From Mytilus edulis (taxonomy: Eukaryota; Mollusca; Bivalvia; Mytilida; Mytilidae): 64,000 nucleotides of DNA. The stretch is from positions 54,325,232 to 54,389,231 of the forward strand of contig NC_092349.1 of NCBI RefSeq assembly GCF_963676685.1, read 5' to 3'. Below, one piece after another: positions 44,011 to 56,259 of this stretch. Every line of letters starts with the position of its first letter. The first letter of the stretch is position 1. A program made the position numbers and the translations under genes. The notes beneath the pieces were generated by a model that did no database searches, was not told where the DNA came from, and saw only the letters and a program-made list of their open reading frames with translations.

Positions 44011-46240
44011 ATAAGCATATACATACAAGAAAGGAGGTAAATCGGAAATTTTGCCATCTTTACTTTTATAATATGTTTTTTTTCTTCTGCAAATCAAGTG
44101 CAATCCGTTATTTGAGACAGGTCAAACATATTTAATTAGCTCCAATTACACAACCATTTCGAGTGATTGATCATGATGATATAGCTTTATTTTATTTCAA
44201 GAAACATTTTATACAACGCGTTGAAAATACTATGAACAAATGAAAGTTTTGTATTTGACCAAAAGGCAGATCGTATAATTATTTCCAAAACTCAACTTGA
44301 ACAAGTTTTGTATGGCTGTTAATGTTTGAAATGCGTCCTTTATATATTTGCCACTGAATATTAAACGTGAAACTCGATCAATCTAGTGATCTTCAGTCGA
44401 ATAATGACTTTTTAATACAGTTTATGTGTTTACGAAGTTTAACAGATAACAATGAAGCGGTGTATGGTTGGAACGCACTATTGCCACGATTACCTGAGGG
44501 CACCGATTACCTCAGGGCATACAGCAGCGGACCTAACTGCCACCTGCGGTTGGAACCCCCACCCCCAACAAAAAAAAAATATTGATATTTATAATCATTT
44601 TGTTCAATTAATAACCCTTGAAGATGCTTTACCGAAAGAAAAAAATAATCAAAGAAACAGTATTTTAATAAGTAATATTTAAAAGTGTTTTACACATTGG
44701 TGTAGCAGATAATTTTATTATAGCTGCAGTCAATTAATCTATATTTAGATAGTACCGTATAACCCTATAGCACATACGATCAATATACATTCAAATTTTA
44801 TTCATTCATATTCAATTGTACAAAATTATGCCGTGTCACATCCGTGTACACTTATGGTATGAAGTTAGTGTAACTTATGACACAAATACATATTTAAACA
44901 TTGCCACACTGATAATTTCTTCATTCTAAATAATTTCAATTAATGGAATAAAATTGTATTTTATAACATTCAATTGTATTAGCGAATGTAATTAGTGATT
45001 GAGTATAAAAAGTTCATGAGGCTATTTGTTGATTATTTACAAAAAGATAACAAGATATTAAGCTACTTCTTTTATACTTACACTGTTGAGATCAATTTAT
45101 CCATGATTACCTTGAACTACAGGTAATATGATACACTAAATAATAAATAACGCTTGTAAAACTACGGAAGCCTGAAATGGCTACAGTGAAAAAAATAACG
45201 ACATCGTATGGCAGATGATTTTGTCGTTTTAACTGCATTTTATGTTAAAATATACACAACTTTTATTCAAAATATATATTAATAAGCATTAAATTTAATT
45301 TAATAAATCAATCGAATAATGTATCAATTGATTATTGATTTAGAGAACAACATTTAGTTTTCCAAATACGAAAATAGATACTACAATAATTCTAATTATA
45401 ACCTTAATGAATGACATCTTATGTTCTAGCTTCATCTTCGTTGGAGGTACAGTACTGTACATGTCGTTATTTATACGACATATGATTTGACCATCACCAC
45501 ATAGGATGTTGCTACTGTTAATCCTATAATACAATCCTTCATTGGTGCCTATACGCGAGTCCGTGGACTAAACTTAACTTGCATTCTCCAGGGGCTAGCT
45601 GGGTCCCCAAAATTTTTCAGGGGGCTCAGTTGAAATTTAATGAGCCCAACCAATTTCATACTAAATTAAATTTAAAAAAAACTTACTGGCTTTCGGATAT
45701 TCTATCTTTATTTGTCCCGATTTGATTAGACAACCAAGTTTCCGTTTGAAAAAGTTTTTGTTTAAATCAATAGGTAAGGGATAGAAATGTGATTTACTGC
45801 AAATTATACTACAGTCGCCAGCTAGGCTTTTAGGATGATAAATATATTCGCCCATTTAAAAAAAAAATATAGCTATATAGGATGACGATATTAGACATAG
45901 TGTTCTTACTTTGACCCACCCGGCGTTCCGTTTGAAACAAATTCAAATTGAAAGTATTGAATGGACCTTGTAGAATGTATCGATCATCGTTTATCGTATG
46001 AATAAGTTTTCTCAATTTAGCAATGAAAAAAAAAGAGTTAAAAATAATCAAATGATAGAAAAATAAATAAGAACAACTTACTCATGATACTGATTATATC
46101 ATACAATGTATCAGGATATATTACACATTTATAATTTGTACACAACATATTCAATAAAGTTTATATACGGCTAATGAAGCAGTACGTACTAGACATTGAT
46201 ATATTCAAATTTTATACATCCATGACACTATTATACTATT
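44011..46240. other. AT-rich stretch with a possible sulfotransferase 5' exon
   Basis: No repeat clearly recognised. The only coding hint is on the minus strand around 45960-45910, where a frame reading FEFVSNGTPGGSK ends at a GTAAGA donor in the phase required by the exon at 42631. A second GTAAGT donor lies near 45686 (minus) but in the wrong phase. Confidence 0.35.
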
Positions 46241-46654
46241 TAGAACATGCATGAAATACTTGCTACTGGACGTTTAGCAACCGTAAAAAAAATAAAAAAT
46301 AATAGAAAAATAAATGAGAACAAATTACTGAATTAAATGTTATATATCATATTAGCTTTTCTTACACAACCTAAACTTGTACACAACATATTCAAGACAA
46401 TTAATACTGCCAACAAAGCAGTACGTAAACACTAATATATTTGAATTGTATACCTCAATTTCACTTCTATACTGTCCTGAACATGCATGAAATATTTGCC
46501 ACTGGACCAAAAAATCAAGTTTAAGATATATAGTACTTATTTATACTTGTTAGTGGTATTGCTCAGTTGGATCATTCACATAATATACATATCATAATTT
46601 TATTAATTTCCTATTTATAATTATCATATCATACGTTTAAAGCTGTCAATACTT

Positions 46655-47185
46655 TATAAAAGAGGGGCGAAAGATACCTGGAACATTCAAACTCATAGAT
46701 CGAAAAATAAACTGACAATGCCATGGCTAAAAAAGGAAAAGACAAACAGACACATAACAGTACAAAGGACACAACATAGAAAACTAAAGACTAAGCAACA
46801 CGAACCCCACCAAAACTTCGGGATGATCTCATGTGGTCCGTAAAGGTAAGCAGATCCTGATCCACATGTGGCATCCATCGTGTTGCTCATGCTATTAAAA
46901 TACCGGTAAATAGTCTAATTCGGTAGGTCACATTTTTGAAAAGGGAAGGGGATTGTAATTACGACATAAAGAATATATCCGATATAATCTGTCAAACGGA
47001 TATTCCATAACGGTCAACCAACTTGTGATGGCGTCTGTAAAATTTACGAAGGGAAGATTTTAACTTCGCCATTTGGAACTCTTGGTTCAATAGCTTCCTT
47101 GTGAGCAGCAACCCTCTATTAAGGAAATCATGATAAGAAATACAAGCGCGGGAATATCTTATCTTTAAAGTAGACAGTAACAAAT
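46655..47185. repeat. SINE-like repeat (+) and RT relic (-)
   Basis: 46655-46960 is the 'gggcgaaagatacc...ctcatagatcg' family, including 'ccatggctaaaaaaggaaaa' and 'gatctcatgtggtccgtaaa'. 46992-47183 on the minus strand reads IRYSRACISYHDFLNRGLLL, then KLKSSLRKFYRRHHKLVDRY, the same RT C-terminus as at 32.8-33.2 kb. This pairing also occurs at 17.07-17.53 kb in the same relative orientation. Confidence 0.7.
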
Positions 47186-47189
47186 GTTT

Positions 47190-48605
47190 AATTTTACCTC
47201 ACTGTGCATATTAATTGTAGATAGTAGGTAGTTTTTTTGTGTAATATCACTATGTCCAATAGCACAGAATTCGGAAATTATATCAATGATAAGGCATAGG
47301 GGCATCCCAAAGATAGCCAGGAATAATAGTTGCCCGACGATCTTTGAGTGGCTTATATACCTTATTATTGATAGATTTTCCAATTCCTGTGCCAATAAAT
47401 ACAAAACGTAGGCTTCCTTGTTCTCTTTTTTTAGTATTTACTGCTTCTTTGCAAAGCAAAATTTCAAGAGCTCAAGCAAAGACCCAGATACAGCTTGAAT
47501 ATTATTAAATTAATTGTTTTCCTATACATGTATCAAGAAAAACTGTGTATGATTTTTTTTATTTTATAGCTTATTCTCAATTTCTCTATCACTGAAACGA
47601 TTAATTGATAATGTATATTCATTTTCTTATACCCATTAAATTAAAGAAGGGCGAAAGATACCAGAGGGACATTCAAAAATAAGTAGTATACCTAAAACGA
47701 CAAAGTTATTTTTCATTTACCTGTATACAGTATTATTAGTTAACTACACTGTTATTGGACTTAATATGATGAAAACTGCCTAGGCGATATGAGGTGTAAA
47801 CTCGGCCAATACAGAATAACTCAGCCAATATAGATTTTTTTCTGTATTGGACGAGTTGACACAAATACAGGATTTCGGAACGTCTCTAGTTTTTACATCG
47901 AAAGTCACGATAAACACAAAATGAAAGTAAACAGTTCTTTGGAAGACGCAGTTTTCATTTAGTCATCATTACATGCTGAAACGTTCAGTTTGGTATATAT
48001 TTCAGGCTAAAGATGGTCACATTCATTTAAAAAGCATTTTGAAAGCAGACGATGGAATTATTTCAGGTTTGGGGAACGAGTAGATTATCACAAAGTTCAT
48101 TTCTTGACGACCTCACAATTTCACGATGGTACAAATCGATTAATTGTTTAAAAAAAAATTACTGTTTGCTTTCTCTTTTTTTTTTGGTAAACTGTCATTT
48201 ATTTTTAATCCCGAACCAGGCATATGCATTCTGTAATTATGTAAATCTTCGTTCTTTGGTAATTTTGCTTATGGATAGTTGTATCATTTTCAACTGCTAC
48301 TTTATTTTTTTAGATATATTCAACTAGGTTCTGCATAACACATGCAATGGCAGAACCTTTCCAATTACTATTTATGTGTTGCGTCAAAATTTAAGTTGTA
48401 ACACTTTATAGTGACTGGAAAGGGTAGAAAAATTCATCAGATGAGAAAATGCTGAAGACACCTGGAAACAGTACCAGATCATTAAATATTGCATCTAATA
48501 AAAAGAAAGTGAGATTTGGATAGTTCCACTTTAAGGTAAAAATATTTATCTCTTGTGAAATGAAATACAAAAAATTATTGTAACACTGTAGTTAATTAAT
48601 ACATA
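47190..48605. other. No gene recognised
   Basis: A fragment of the SINE-like family at about 47645-47685 ('gggcgaaagataccagaggg') and a hairpin-family fragment at 47790-47885 ('ctcggccaatacagaataac'). The 91-codon ORF at 48052 (+) is hydrophobic and rich in Leu/Phe/Cys but has no splice or family support. Confidence 0.35.
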
Positions 48606-48610
48606 TACTT

Positions 48611-48732
48611 TACGTGTATTTCTGTATTGGCCTTGTTTTGGTCCTCGGCTAGCTGTATTGGCTTTGGATTCGCCTCAGGCCAATACAGCAAGCCTCGGAC
48701 CAATACCAAGGCCAATTCAGAAATTCTTACGT
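48611..48732. repeat. 122-bp near-palindrome
   Basis: Left arm 'tacgtgtatttctgtattgg...gctgtattggc', right arm 'gccaatacagcaagc...gccaattcagaaattcttacgt'. Arms of about 50 bp with few mismatches and a short loop ('tttggattcgcctcag'). A related fragment lies at 47790-47885. Confidence 0.8.
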
Positions 48733-48999
48733 AATAATATCATACTAAAACCGTTTTTTTTTCAAAAGTGATTATTTCGAAGGGTTAAATATTTCGCGGT
48801 GGTGTCTTGCCATGGCTTTGTTTGGACTTGTTTGTTTCCTTTTTGGCCTTGAATGTTTGTCCCTAAAATTTTATTAACTGTGAATTTGCATTCAGATATC
48901 GCAGATCAAACTTGTTCGTTCATAGTGTGTTAATTTACGTTTTTTGATTGAGTTAAGCCTGCCATTTGATATTTTATCGTGTGTTGTTCTATGTTGTGA

Positions 49000-49485
49000 T
49001 GTTATGCTATTGTTTCAGAAAAAGGGAAAAGGTTAGGTACCATTAAAATGTTTAATCCCGCTGCAAATGTTTCCACCTGTCCTAAGTCAGGTATCTGATG
49101 TACAGTAGTTGTCGTTTGTTTATGTAATTTATACGTGTTTCTCGTTTCTGGTTTTTTATATAGATTAGACCGTTGGTTTTCCCGTTTGAATGGTTTTACA
49201 CTCGTAATTTTGGGGCCCTTTATAGCTTGTTGTTTGGTGTGAGCCAAGGCTCCGTGTTGAAGGCCGTACATTGACCTATAATGGTTTACTTTTATAAATT
49301 GTTATTTGGATGGAGAGTTGTCCCATTGGTACTCACACCACATCTTCCTATATCTTTTGACAACGCCATGGCTAAAAACAGAAAAGACAAACTGACAAAC
49401 AAAAGTATACACAAAACAAAACATAGAAAAATAAAGACTAAGCAACACGAATCCCATCAAAAACTAGGTGTGATAGATACAACGT
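49000..49485 (+). repeat. Two adjacent repeat copies
   Basis: 49000-49350 is the full-length version of the element nested at 13622 ('ccgctgcaaatgtttccacc' to 'ctcacaccacatcttcctat'). 49355-49480 is a piece of the 'gacaacgccatggctaaaaa' SINE-like family. ORFs over them are artefacts. Confidence 0.7.
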
Positions 49486-49704
49486 AAGTGGTTTACTTAA
49501 TTGAATACTGTGTTTCGTACTTTTGCAAACTTTTACAGCAGTGCTTAGTTTTGTAGAAGTCTAAATGAATTACCATTAGTGATTTTATATTTGAAGAAAA
49601 GACTAACAATATGTTCGAAACAGCTATAAAGTAATGGTATAGTGTCAGGCAAACTTTTTTATATCTTGTTTTGCGTCGTATATTGTTTACTATATTTTTA
49701 GATC

Positions 49705-50652
49705 CTAAATCTTCGGCATTTTAAAGCACCATAGTCCGCACATACTTAACACATCTTTCGTTGTCACATAAGACTCTTTATATGATAAAATGTTCTTTCC
49801 TTCATAGAAACGTCGCCCGAATGCAGCAGCATAAGACAGCTTACATACATGTGGTCCAGTTTTAAGTCCAGATTGATCAAGGTAGCACTCATACGAACAA
49901 CTAAAGAAACAACATAATTCTTCTGAAATTGAAAGAATAAGAAAAAATCATGAAATAAATGTTCAAGTTACAACCCGTCAAATTATTAATAATAAGCATT
50001 CCAACCCCCCCCCCCCCCCCAATTGTTGGTACCCGATGACGGTTATCCTATAGAAAATTGGAATAATACAGATTTGTTACTGTTTGTTTTAGGGGTCATG
50101 CTCATATTTGTCTTAGATAAACAAAATGTAAACCAAAATACAATTATTATAATAAATTAGAATAATGAAAATAAAAAGTAGTGTGCTCAACAGAGGCGGA
50201 ATATAACACTAAAAAATAAATTAATGAGACACCGACAAAGTCATGGACAAAAACTCAAACAATAGTCTTAAAACACGACATAAAAATACACTGAACAATA
50301 TGAACGTTAAGAAACAAGTGTTCATTTAAGAAGATCTTTGTTCAGTCCTATCAAAATAAGAAGAAGTGGTATATGATTGTCAATGAGACACGACTCTTCA
50401 CAAGACACTCAATGACACAGAAAATAACAACTATAGGTCATCGTAAGGACATCAACATATAAAGTAAAACCCATACCGTATAGCCAGCTTTTAGACTAAA
50501 TGGCCATGGTCACCAAAGAAAATGAATATAAGTTTAAACTAGTCTTAATTTCGCAAATGCTATCCACTTTACTCACCTTTGTTGTAATTCAAAACTACAG
50601 CTAATGCAATTACCAATGCAAAACAGACAAGACCACAGGTCAGGTGACACAT
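49705..50652 (-). CDS. Secreted Cys-rich protein, two coding exons
   Basis: Exon A 50652-50577 encodes a signal peptide (MCHLTCGLVCFALVIALAVV) ending K|G with donor GTGAGT. Exon B 49922-49705 follows tttcag and encodes 71 residues plus TAG. The total is 97 residues. The mature part starts EELCCFFSCSYECYLDQSG, later HVCKLSYAAAFGRRFYEG, and ends VLSMCGLWCFKMPKI: seven cysteines including a C-C-x3-C-x3-C cluster. An acceptor at 50665-50664 places the ATG 11 nt into its exon, and a 5' untranslated exon ending at 51515 (donor GTAAGT) is likely. An alternative ATG at 50662 opens a short frame with no leader and was rejected. The CxxxC spacing recalls the gene at 7.8-15 kb but the rest does not align. 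Unrecognised family; secretion inferred. Confidence 0.72.
50005..50020. repeat. Poly-C run (16)
   Basis: Homopolymer in the intron of the secreted Cys-rich gene; length is prone to sequencing error. Confidence 0.9.
50365..50510 (-). repeat. 'gtcaatgagacacgactctt' repeat copy
   Basis: Diverged member of the family at 38.2 and 56.0 kb. It lies just downstream of the donor of exon A in the intron of the secreted Cys-rich gene. Confidence 0.55.
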
Positions 50653-50989
50653 CTTGTTTCATACTATAAGAAATATATATATCTCATTAAAATATTGGTT
50701 TCTGCTTAATATACTCGCTTTCTAACTTAGTCCTCCTTTCCCCTTTTAATTTTCCGTGTTTCGTATCGATAATCTTAATTTCACGTGCTTGTGCAGCATT
50801 TTTTTTATTAAAAAAAGTAAGTCGGGACTAATACAAAGGGTCTTTATGTCCAAATAAATGACTGCATGATCTCTAAGAATGGCTGAGTAATAATTATTTC
50901 TAGTGCTTTGATTTTCTCTATTTTTATTTTCTGTGCAGCGTTTTTGTGATATTTATTTCATGCAGGTGTTTCTGTGTTCGGAACCCCTT

Positions 50990-51600
50990 TACCACCCTCA
51001 TACATGCATACACCCATCATAAAAGTAAACTTTAAAAAAAGATTTTAATTGAGTTATACCTGCAATGAAACAATAAGCTTAAGTTGTTTATACTTCAACG
51101 GTAAAATTAGTCAGGCACGTGTGTGATTACACAGAACAAAAGAAGATCAGTCAGGCTTCAAACCAGGTCAATTGTTTTCGTATATATATGTTCACCTAGC
51201 TTGGATGGATAAAGCTTCCATAAATCTGAAAAATTGCAAAACGTGTTTCGAATCCTCCGTACTTCAAATTTGTCTTGTAAAGCAGGAACATACATTTGTA
51301 TTCACTTGAATGCTGTAAATTAAAACGTTAACCTGTTTGTTTGAAATAAAATAAGGTTAAAGTTGCGGCTGTTTATAGAGACAGTATTTTTGAGTTCCTT
51401 GTTCTACAAATGTTCAAAAAACAAACAAACACACACACACACACACATATACACAGGTACAAATGTATACTGCATAGTACAATAACTAACACACGTATTT
51501 ACTTTCATACTTACAAATCAAATCGATTGTAATAAAACCCGTTCCGTTTGACGCACTTGGATGAAAACATGTAACTGTTATGCTATGTATTTGTTGAATT
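50990..51600 (-). repeat. Upstream region of the Cys-rich gene, duplicated at 56.3-56.9 kb
   Basis: Matches 56260-56900 in the same orientation. Shared blocks are 'catacatgcatacacc/gcc', 'acaaaagaagat.ag', 'caaa.caggtcaa', a (CA)n tract at about 51430-51447, and the probable 5' untranslated exon with donor GTAAGT (ends 51515). Diverged, so an old duplication. Confidence 0.65.
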
Positions 51601-52019
51601 ACTTGTTTTATAACTGTTTTGTTCTGCAAAATTAGTGTAATCCGTTATTTGTTAATCAGAAATATAACGTTTACTGATAAATGTATTCTACTTTCGGATA
51701 TTATCGAATACCGTAACGGATGTATATAAGCCATAAATTTAAGAAAGTTATATTTCGGGCTATAAACCGGAATGACCGATATTGATTTTCATACAGCTTT
51801 TCATTCGTATAATAAAGATAAATATTTAGGTAACAAGATGCAATATGTAACACTTGATTCTTTGATTATTGTTTACTTAGCGTTCAGTGGCTAATATTTC
51901 ATGCATATTCAGGACGATTTATAATATATGATTGTTGGATTCGAATAAAGTTGGAAATGTGTTGCATTATTGTTGTTTTTAATTCCTTTGCTGCACTCTA
52001 CTACATGTTACGGGTTTTT

Positions 52020-52375
52020 TCGTCCGCTAGCTATTAATAGACACTGATGCGAAGTTTTTGTCCGCACAGTGTTGTACATTAATGCGGGATATTTGTTGCC
52101 GCTTAGTTTGAACACTAATGCCTGTTTTTTTTGTACGCACAGTATTGAACACTGTTTCGTGACAATAGTCCGATTAATACTATATATACTGATGCGTTGT
52201 TTTTTTTTCGCACAATACTGGACACTGGTGCGTGTTTTTTTTCGCACAATACTGGACACTGGTGCGTGTTTTTTTTGTCTAGTATCTGACATTCATGCGT
52301 TGTTTTTATCCGCACAGTATTTGACACTGTTGCGTGATTTTTTGTTCTTATCGTATACAGACACTGGTGTGGCGA
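52020..52375. repeat. Diverged minisatellite, roughly 40-45-bp units
   Basis: About eight units built on 'gcacagtattggacactggtgcgt' with T runs. The two best units (near 52210-52290) are almost identical. The ORFs on both strands here are artefacts of the repeat. Confidence 0.8.
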
Positions 52376-52379
52376 GAAT

Positions 52380-53225
52380 GCCTATCGCATTTTTCAAACA
52401 TTTGTTTTATCTGTGAACTTTCGAATCTCTGAATATATTTTTTTTAACTAGATTGAAATTATAATTAACAGCATATTAGTCGATTTACTCGTATACTTTA
52501 ATTTAACAAGACTACGCATCCTTTCCATTAATGTACATTGACCTAAAAGTTTTGTTATACTCAAACTCCATTTTATATTTTGTGTCTGAAGTTTGATACA
52601 TCTAGAACAATTATCATTATGCGTTTTGGGGTATTTAAACATATGAATCCATAAATAACAAATAGTGACTTTGAATATTAAGAGAACAATTGATAACCAG
52701 ATAATGCTTCGTCAAGTTGTACTTGAATTTGTTACTGTAATTGAAGTCTATGATTATGGGATACACAAAGAAAACCAGAAAGGGGATCCGGAGTGTATCA
52801 CTTGCCCCATCTGTGCCTTTCGGTCAGAACTCAAATTTTATATTCCTCTTACGAACGCCGTGATTTGCCTTAAGTTAAATTACAATTATGCCATCTTAAT
52901 GTATTGGAGTAGTCAATAATATCCCTGAAAGTTTGATCAAACTAACTTAAAGGATAAGTGAAGCAAATTCTTGGAGTGAAGAGAAACAAGGAGAAATGTT
53001 GCCGACTTTCTTGAGTGGAGGACAGCTGACCATTTTGAGAATCCAGATATATATTTGATTGATACCTCGGTTCAGAAGTTAGAAAAACAGATTTTCCCCA
53101 AAAGAACTTGAGAGAATCTACTAAATTGAGAGATAAACATCTGGTTGTTGATAGTGTTGAGGTCTACGGGAATGTAATTTGAACACTTGCAAGAGGTGCA
53201 CATGGAGGTTCGTCACTTGACAAGC
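52380..53225. other. Unassigned stretch with a weak open frame
   Basis: 52665-52919 (+) is open and contains GDPECITCPICAFRSELKFY with a CxxCxxC, but has no splice partner or family. The following 300 bp look like decayed coding sequence (WSEEKQGEMLPTFLSGGQL) with stops; possibly an old mobile-element ORF. Confidence 0.3.
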
Positions 53226-53229
53226 CCAA

Positions 53230-54340
53230 CAGGATAGATAAAGGCAACAGTAGTATACCGCTGTTCAAACTCATAAATCCATGGACAAAAAACAAAATTG
53301 GGGTAACAAACTAAAACTGAGGGAAACGCATAAATATAAGAGGAGAACAACGACACAACACTACAATGTAACACACACAGAAACGGACCAAGCATCAGAC
53401 AAAATCCCACGAGAATAACAAATATAACATCAAAATCAAATACATGAATTAGGGATAGACAAGTACCATGACACGTCTTATCGCAATGTCAATTTACACT
53501 AAAGAATAAGAGAAAACAAACGACGCAACGTTAAATTGTAACACACACAGAAACGAACTATAATATAACAATGGCCATATTCCTGACTTGGTACAGGACA
53601 TTTTTAAAGGAAAAAATGGTGGGTTGAACCTGGTTTTGTGGCATGCCAAACCTCGCACTTTAATGGCAATGTTAAATATAACATTGAAATGACAACATAA
53701 TATTACAGGACTACAATACAAATAAATAGGAGAACGTATTAGACAAAGAAACACATGATTAATGAATAACAAAAAGCATCAGGTTTAAAATTTAATACGC
53801 CAAAAACGCGCCTCGTCCACACAAGACTCACCAGTGACGCCCAGATATAAAAGATCGAAAGCGAAAAAAAGTACAAAGTTGTACAGCACTGAAGATCAAA
53901 AGTTGAAAAAGGTTGTGTCAAATACGGCGAAGTTTTTATGCTTGGGATAAGAACATCCTTATTATTTAGAACAATTAATGCTATTGCAAACAGTAAATTT
54001 TATCAAATGAATATAACAGATATACATAATGAAACTGAAGTATTAACTCATTACATAAAACAAACACGAATACATAATGAAAGACCAACACAGAATAGAC
54101 ACACCCGACTCAGTCCAGGCCTCAACGCAGTAAATTATGAAAATGACGTCACATACGATGGTGAAAAGGCATTAAAAATTACGTCACATTTGAATATATG
54201 AAATTTCTGAAACAGCAGAAAAATGACGTCACATATGAAAAACTATATCTCAAAAGTAAGATAGAATTAGGATTGATTAAAGATTAAAATAGAACTAAAT
54301 ACTGATATTGCATTTAAACACAATGCATATTGCAATACTT
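53230..54340 (-). repeat. About 1.1-kb dispersed repeat, (-) copy
   Basis: Inverted counterpart of 33580-34715: starts 'aaaggcaacagtagtatacc', then 'aagtaccatgacacgtctta', 'gcatgccaaacctcgcac', a 355-family piece (53780-53930) and 'atgacgtcacat' motifs. ORFs across it are by-products. Confidence 0.65.
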
Positions 54341-54344
54341 ATTA

Positions 54345-55690
54345 ATAGCAATTTCTGATAGACATGGACAATCTTTTTAAAAGGAATTCACCCTAGATAT
54401 ACATAGGCAGTTCATTATAATGACTGACACACAAAGCTTTGAACAAGCATCCATTCACAAGTGCAAAATGTCTTGTGCGCACCGGAAAAGTTAGTGTAGC
54501 ATTTGTTACGCTGCAATTATGATACAGAAACTTGAAGATGTAACACGAAAATCAGATAGGATCGAGAGAAAAGGTTAATATGGGTAGTAGTCAAAAATAA
54601 CGAGGACGGACAAGTACAACAAAATTTCAGCAAGGGAATTCTTATTATAAAGGAAGAAGTTTAAATTCAGGTCAAAAGATGAAAAGCCAATTTGTCATTT
54701 TTGTCATTAAATAGTCCACATAAAACGGTAGTGCGATTCAAAATGAAGTGTATTACAACAGCAGAGTTGAGGTAGAAAACATGGTTGAAATAGGTACGGT
54801 CTCCAGGCCAATTTTGCAAATAATAAACTCTCATTTTCCGATACGTTCAACATGTTCAAGTGGATTTATTCAAAATCAAAATTACTATTTTAATTGTATC
54901 ATAGCTGATAATATACGAGGAATTATATAAGAAGAAAAGTGACGCACCCTCATTTATTGACAAAGATGCAACTGTTTCTTTCTTTTTTTTTGGGGGGGGG
55001 GGGGGGGGGGGAGGGAAGGGTTATTAACTGAATTACGACAAAGTGTCAGATATTAAACTTTTAAATGAAATATAGATTAAAAAAACATATTATTAACAGA
55101 TTGTTATGTCATCTGTTCAGTCTTTTACTATTACTGTTATTATTGAAGATGAGATAAGTGTTAATTCTGTGTCCATGCATACAAAAACTCGGTTGCTACC
55201 ATTGGAACTGATTTAATGACACAGATGGGAATACTAGTGATTGGTATGAAAGATGAAACTGCTTACTGGAATTACTATTAATATATATGAAAATTGTGTT
55301 ATATAAAGTTCTTTGTTCTGGGTTAATTTGACTCATTTAGTTGATATTCCAGCTAGTTCAGAAATGATTTGAGTCGAAAAAACGTAAAAAAGTAAAACGA
55401 AATGACTTGAATTGTTAAAATCAAGGGTCAAATAACTGCTAAATACAATGTTATACCGACTCAATTTTGAGAAAAAGTATTTCAAAACGACATTGCGTTA
55501 AAAGTGTTGAATCGAACATCAGTTGAAATATTCCACCACACAGAATTGAGGCATCTGAGGAAATGGATAAAGTGTGTTAGATGATGGATTTAGTTCAGAT
55601 AATGTAGTTCGTATTTCTTTATTCTTAATTATTTGTGTGAATATTCATTCAAATAAAGGATGTAGGATATACAAATTGATTTGGGACAGT
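54345..55690. other. No gene recognised; poly-G tract
   Basis: AT-rich. A T/G run with about 20 consecutive G at 54991-55010. The ORF at 54748-54930 (+) is unsupported. Confidence 0.35.
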
Positions 55691-55694
55691 TTAT

Positions 55695-55790
55695 ATTTCA
55701 TTTTTAATTCATTGAAGGTAAAATTTACGAAGGGATACTTTCAACTTCACCATTTGGAATTCATGATTAATTACTACAATTTGCACTGAG
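55695..55790 (-). pseudogene. Short RT C-terminal relic
   Basis: 'gtaaaatttacgaagggata' and 'caacttcaccatttggaatt' match the coding stretch at 47035-47080 (minus-strand LRKFYRR region). Confidence 0.5.
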
Positions 55791-56014
55791 CTAAATTCAA
55801 TCCTTAACTATGTATAGAAAATATTAATATGACTCAACTATTTATACTTTTAGAAAATACGCTGTGGTACCCGATGATAATTTAGGAAATTCCTAATGGA
55901 CGGACCTGGTAATAGATTTCAATATTATTTGAATAACTGTCAGTTGTTGAGGCCTGTATAATTTCCTCTTCACGAATGTATGTCGTATATTTATATAAAT
56001 AAAGAAAATGTATT

Positions 56015-56190
56015 GTGATATTATGAGACAAATCTCCACAAGAGTCCAAAATGATACAAAAATTAACAACTATAATAGGTCACGGTACGGCCTTCAACAA
56101 TGAGTAAATCCCATACCGCATTATCAGCTATAAAAAACCCCGAAATAGCAATATAAAATAATTCAAACGAGAAAACTATAAACCGCCCTT
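56015..56190 (-). repeat. 'acaaatctccacaagagtcc' repeat copy
   Basis: Includes 'taggtcacggtacggccttc' and 'attatcagctataaaaaacc'; same family as 38.2 and 50.4 kb. It abuts the duplicated segment at 56.26 kb and may have replaced its 3' part. Confidence 0.65.
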
Positions 56191-56259
56191 TTATGTAAAA
56201 AAATGTAGTTGTTCCTTAGCAGTTCGTTAGGCTATGTTTTATGTTTCCTTTTACATTTA

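Noticed and set aside
50577-50662. Start at the upstream ATG 50662 for the Cys-rich gene
   Set aside because: That frame gives a hydrophilic start and meets a stop at the exon end (AGG TGA), while the frame from 50652 has a signal peptide and continues openly through exon B.
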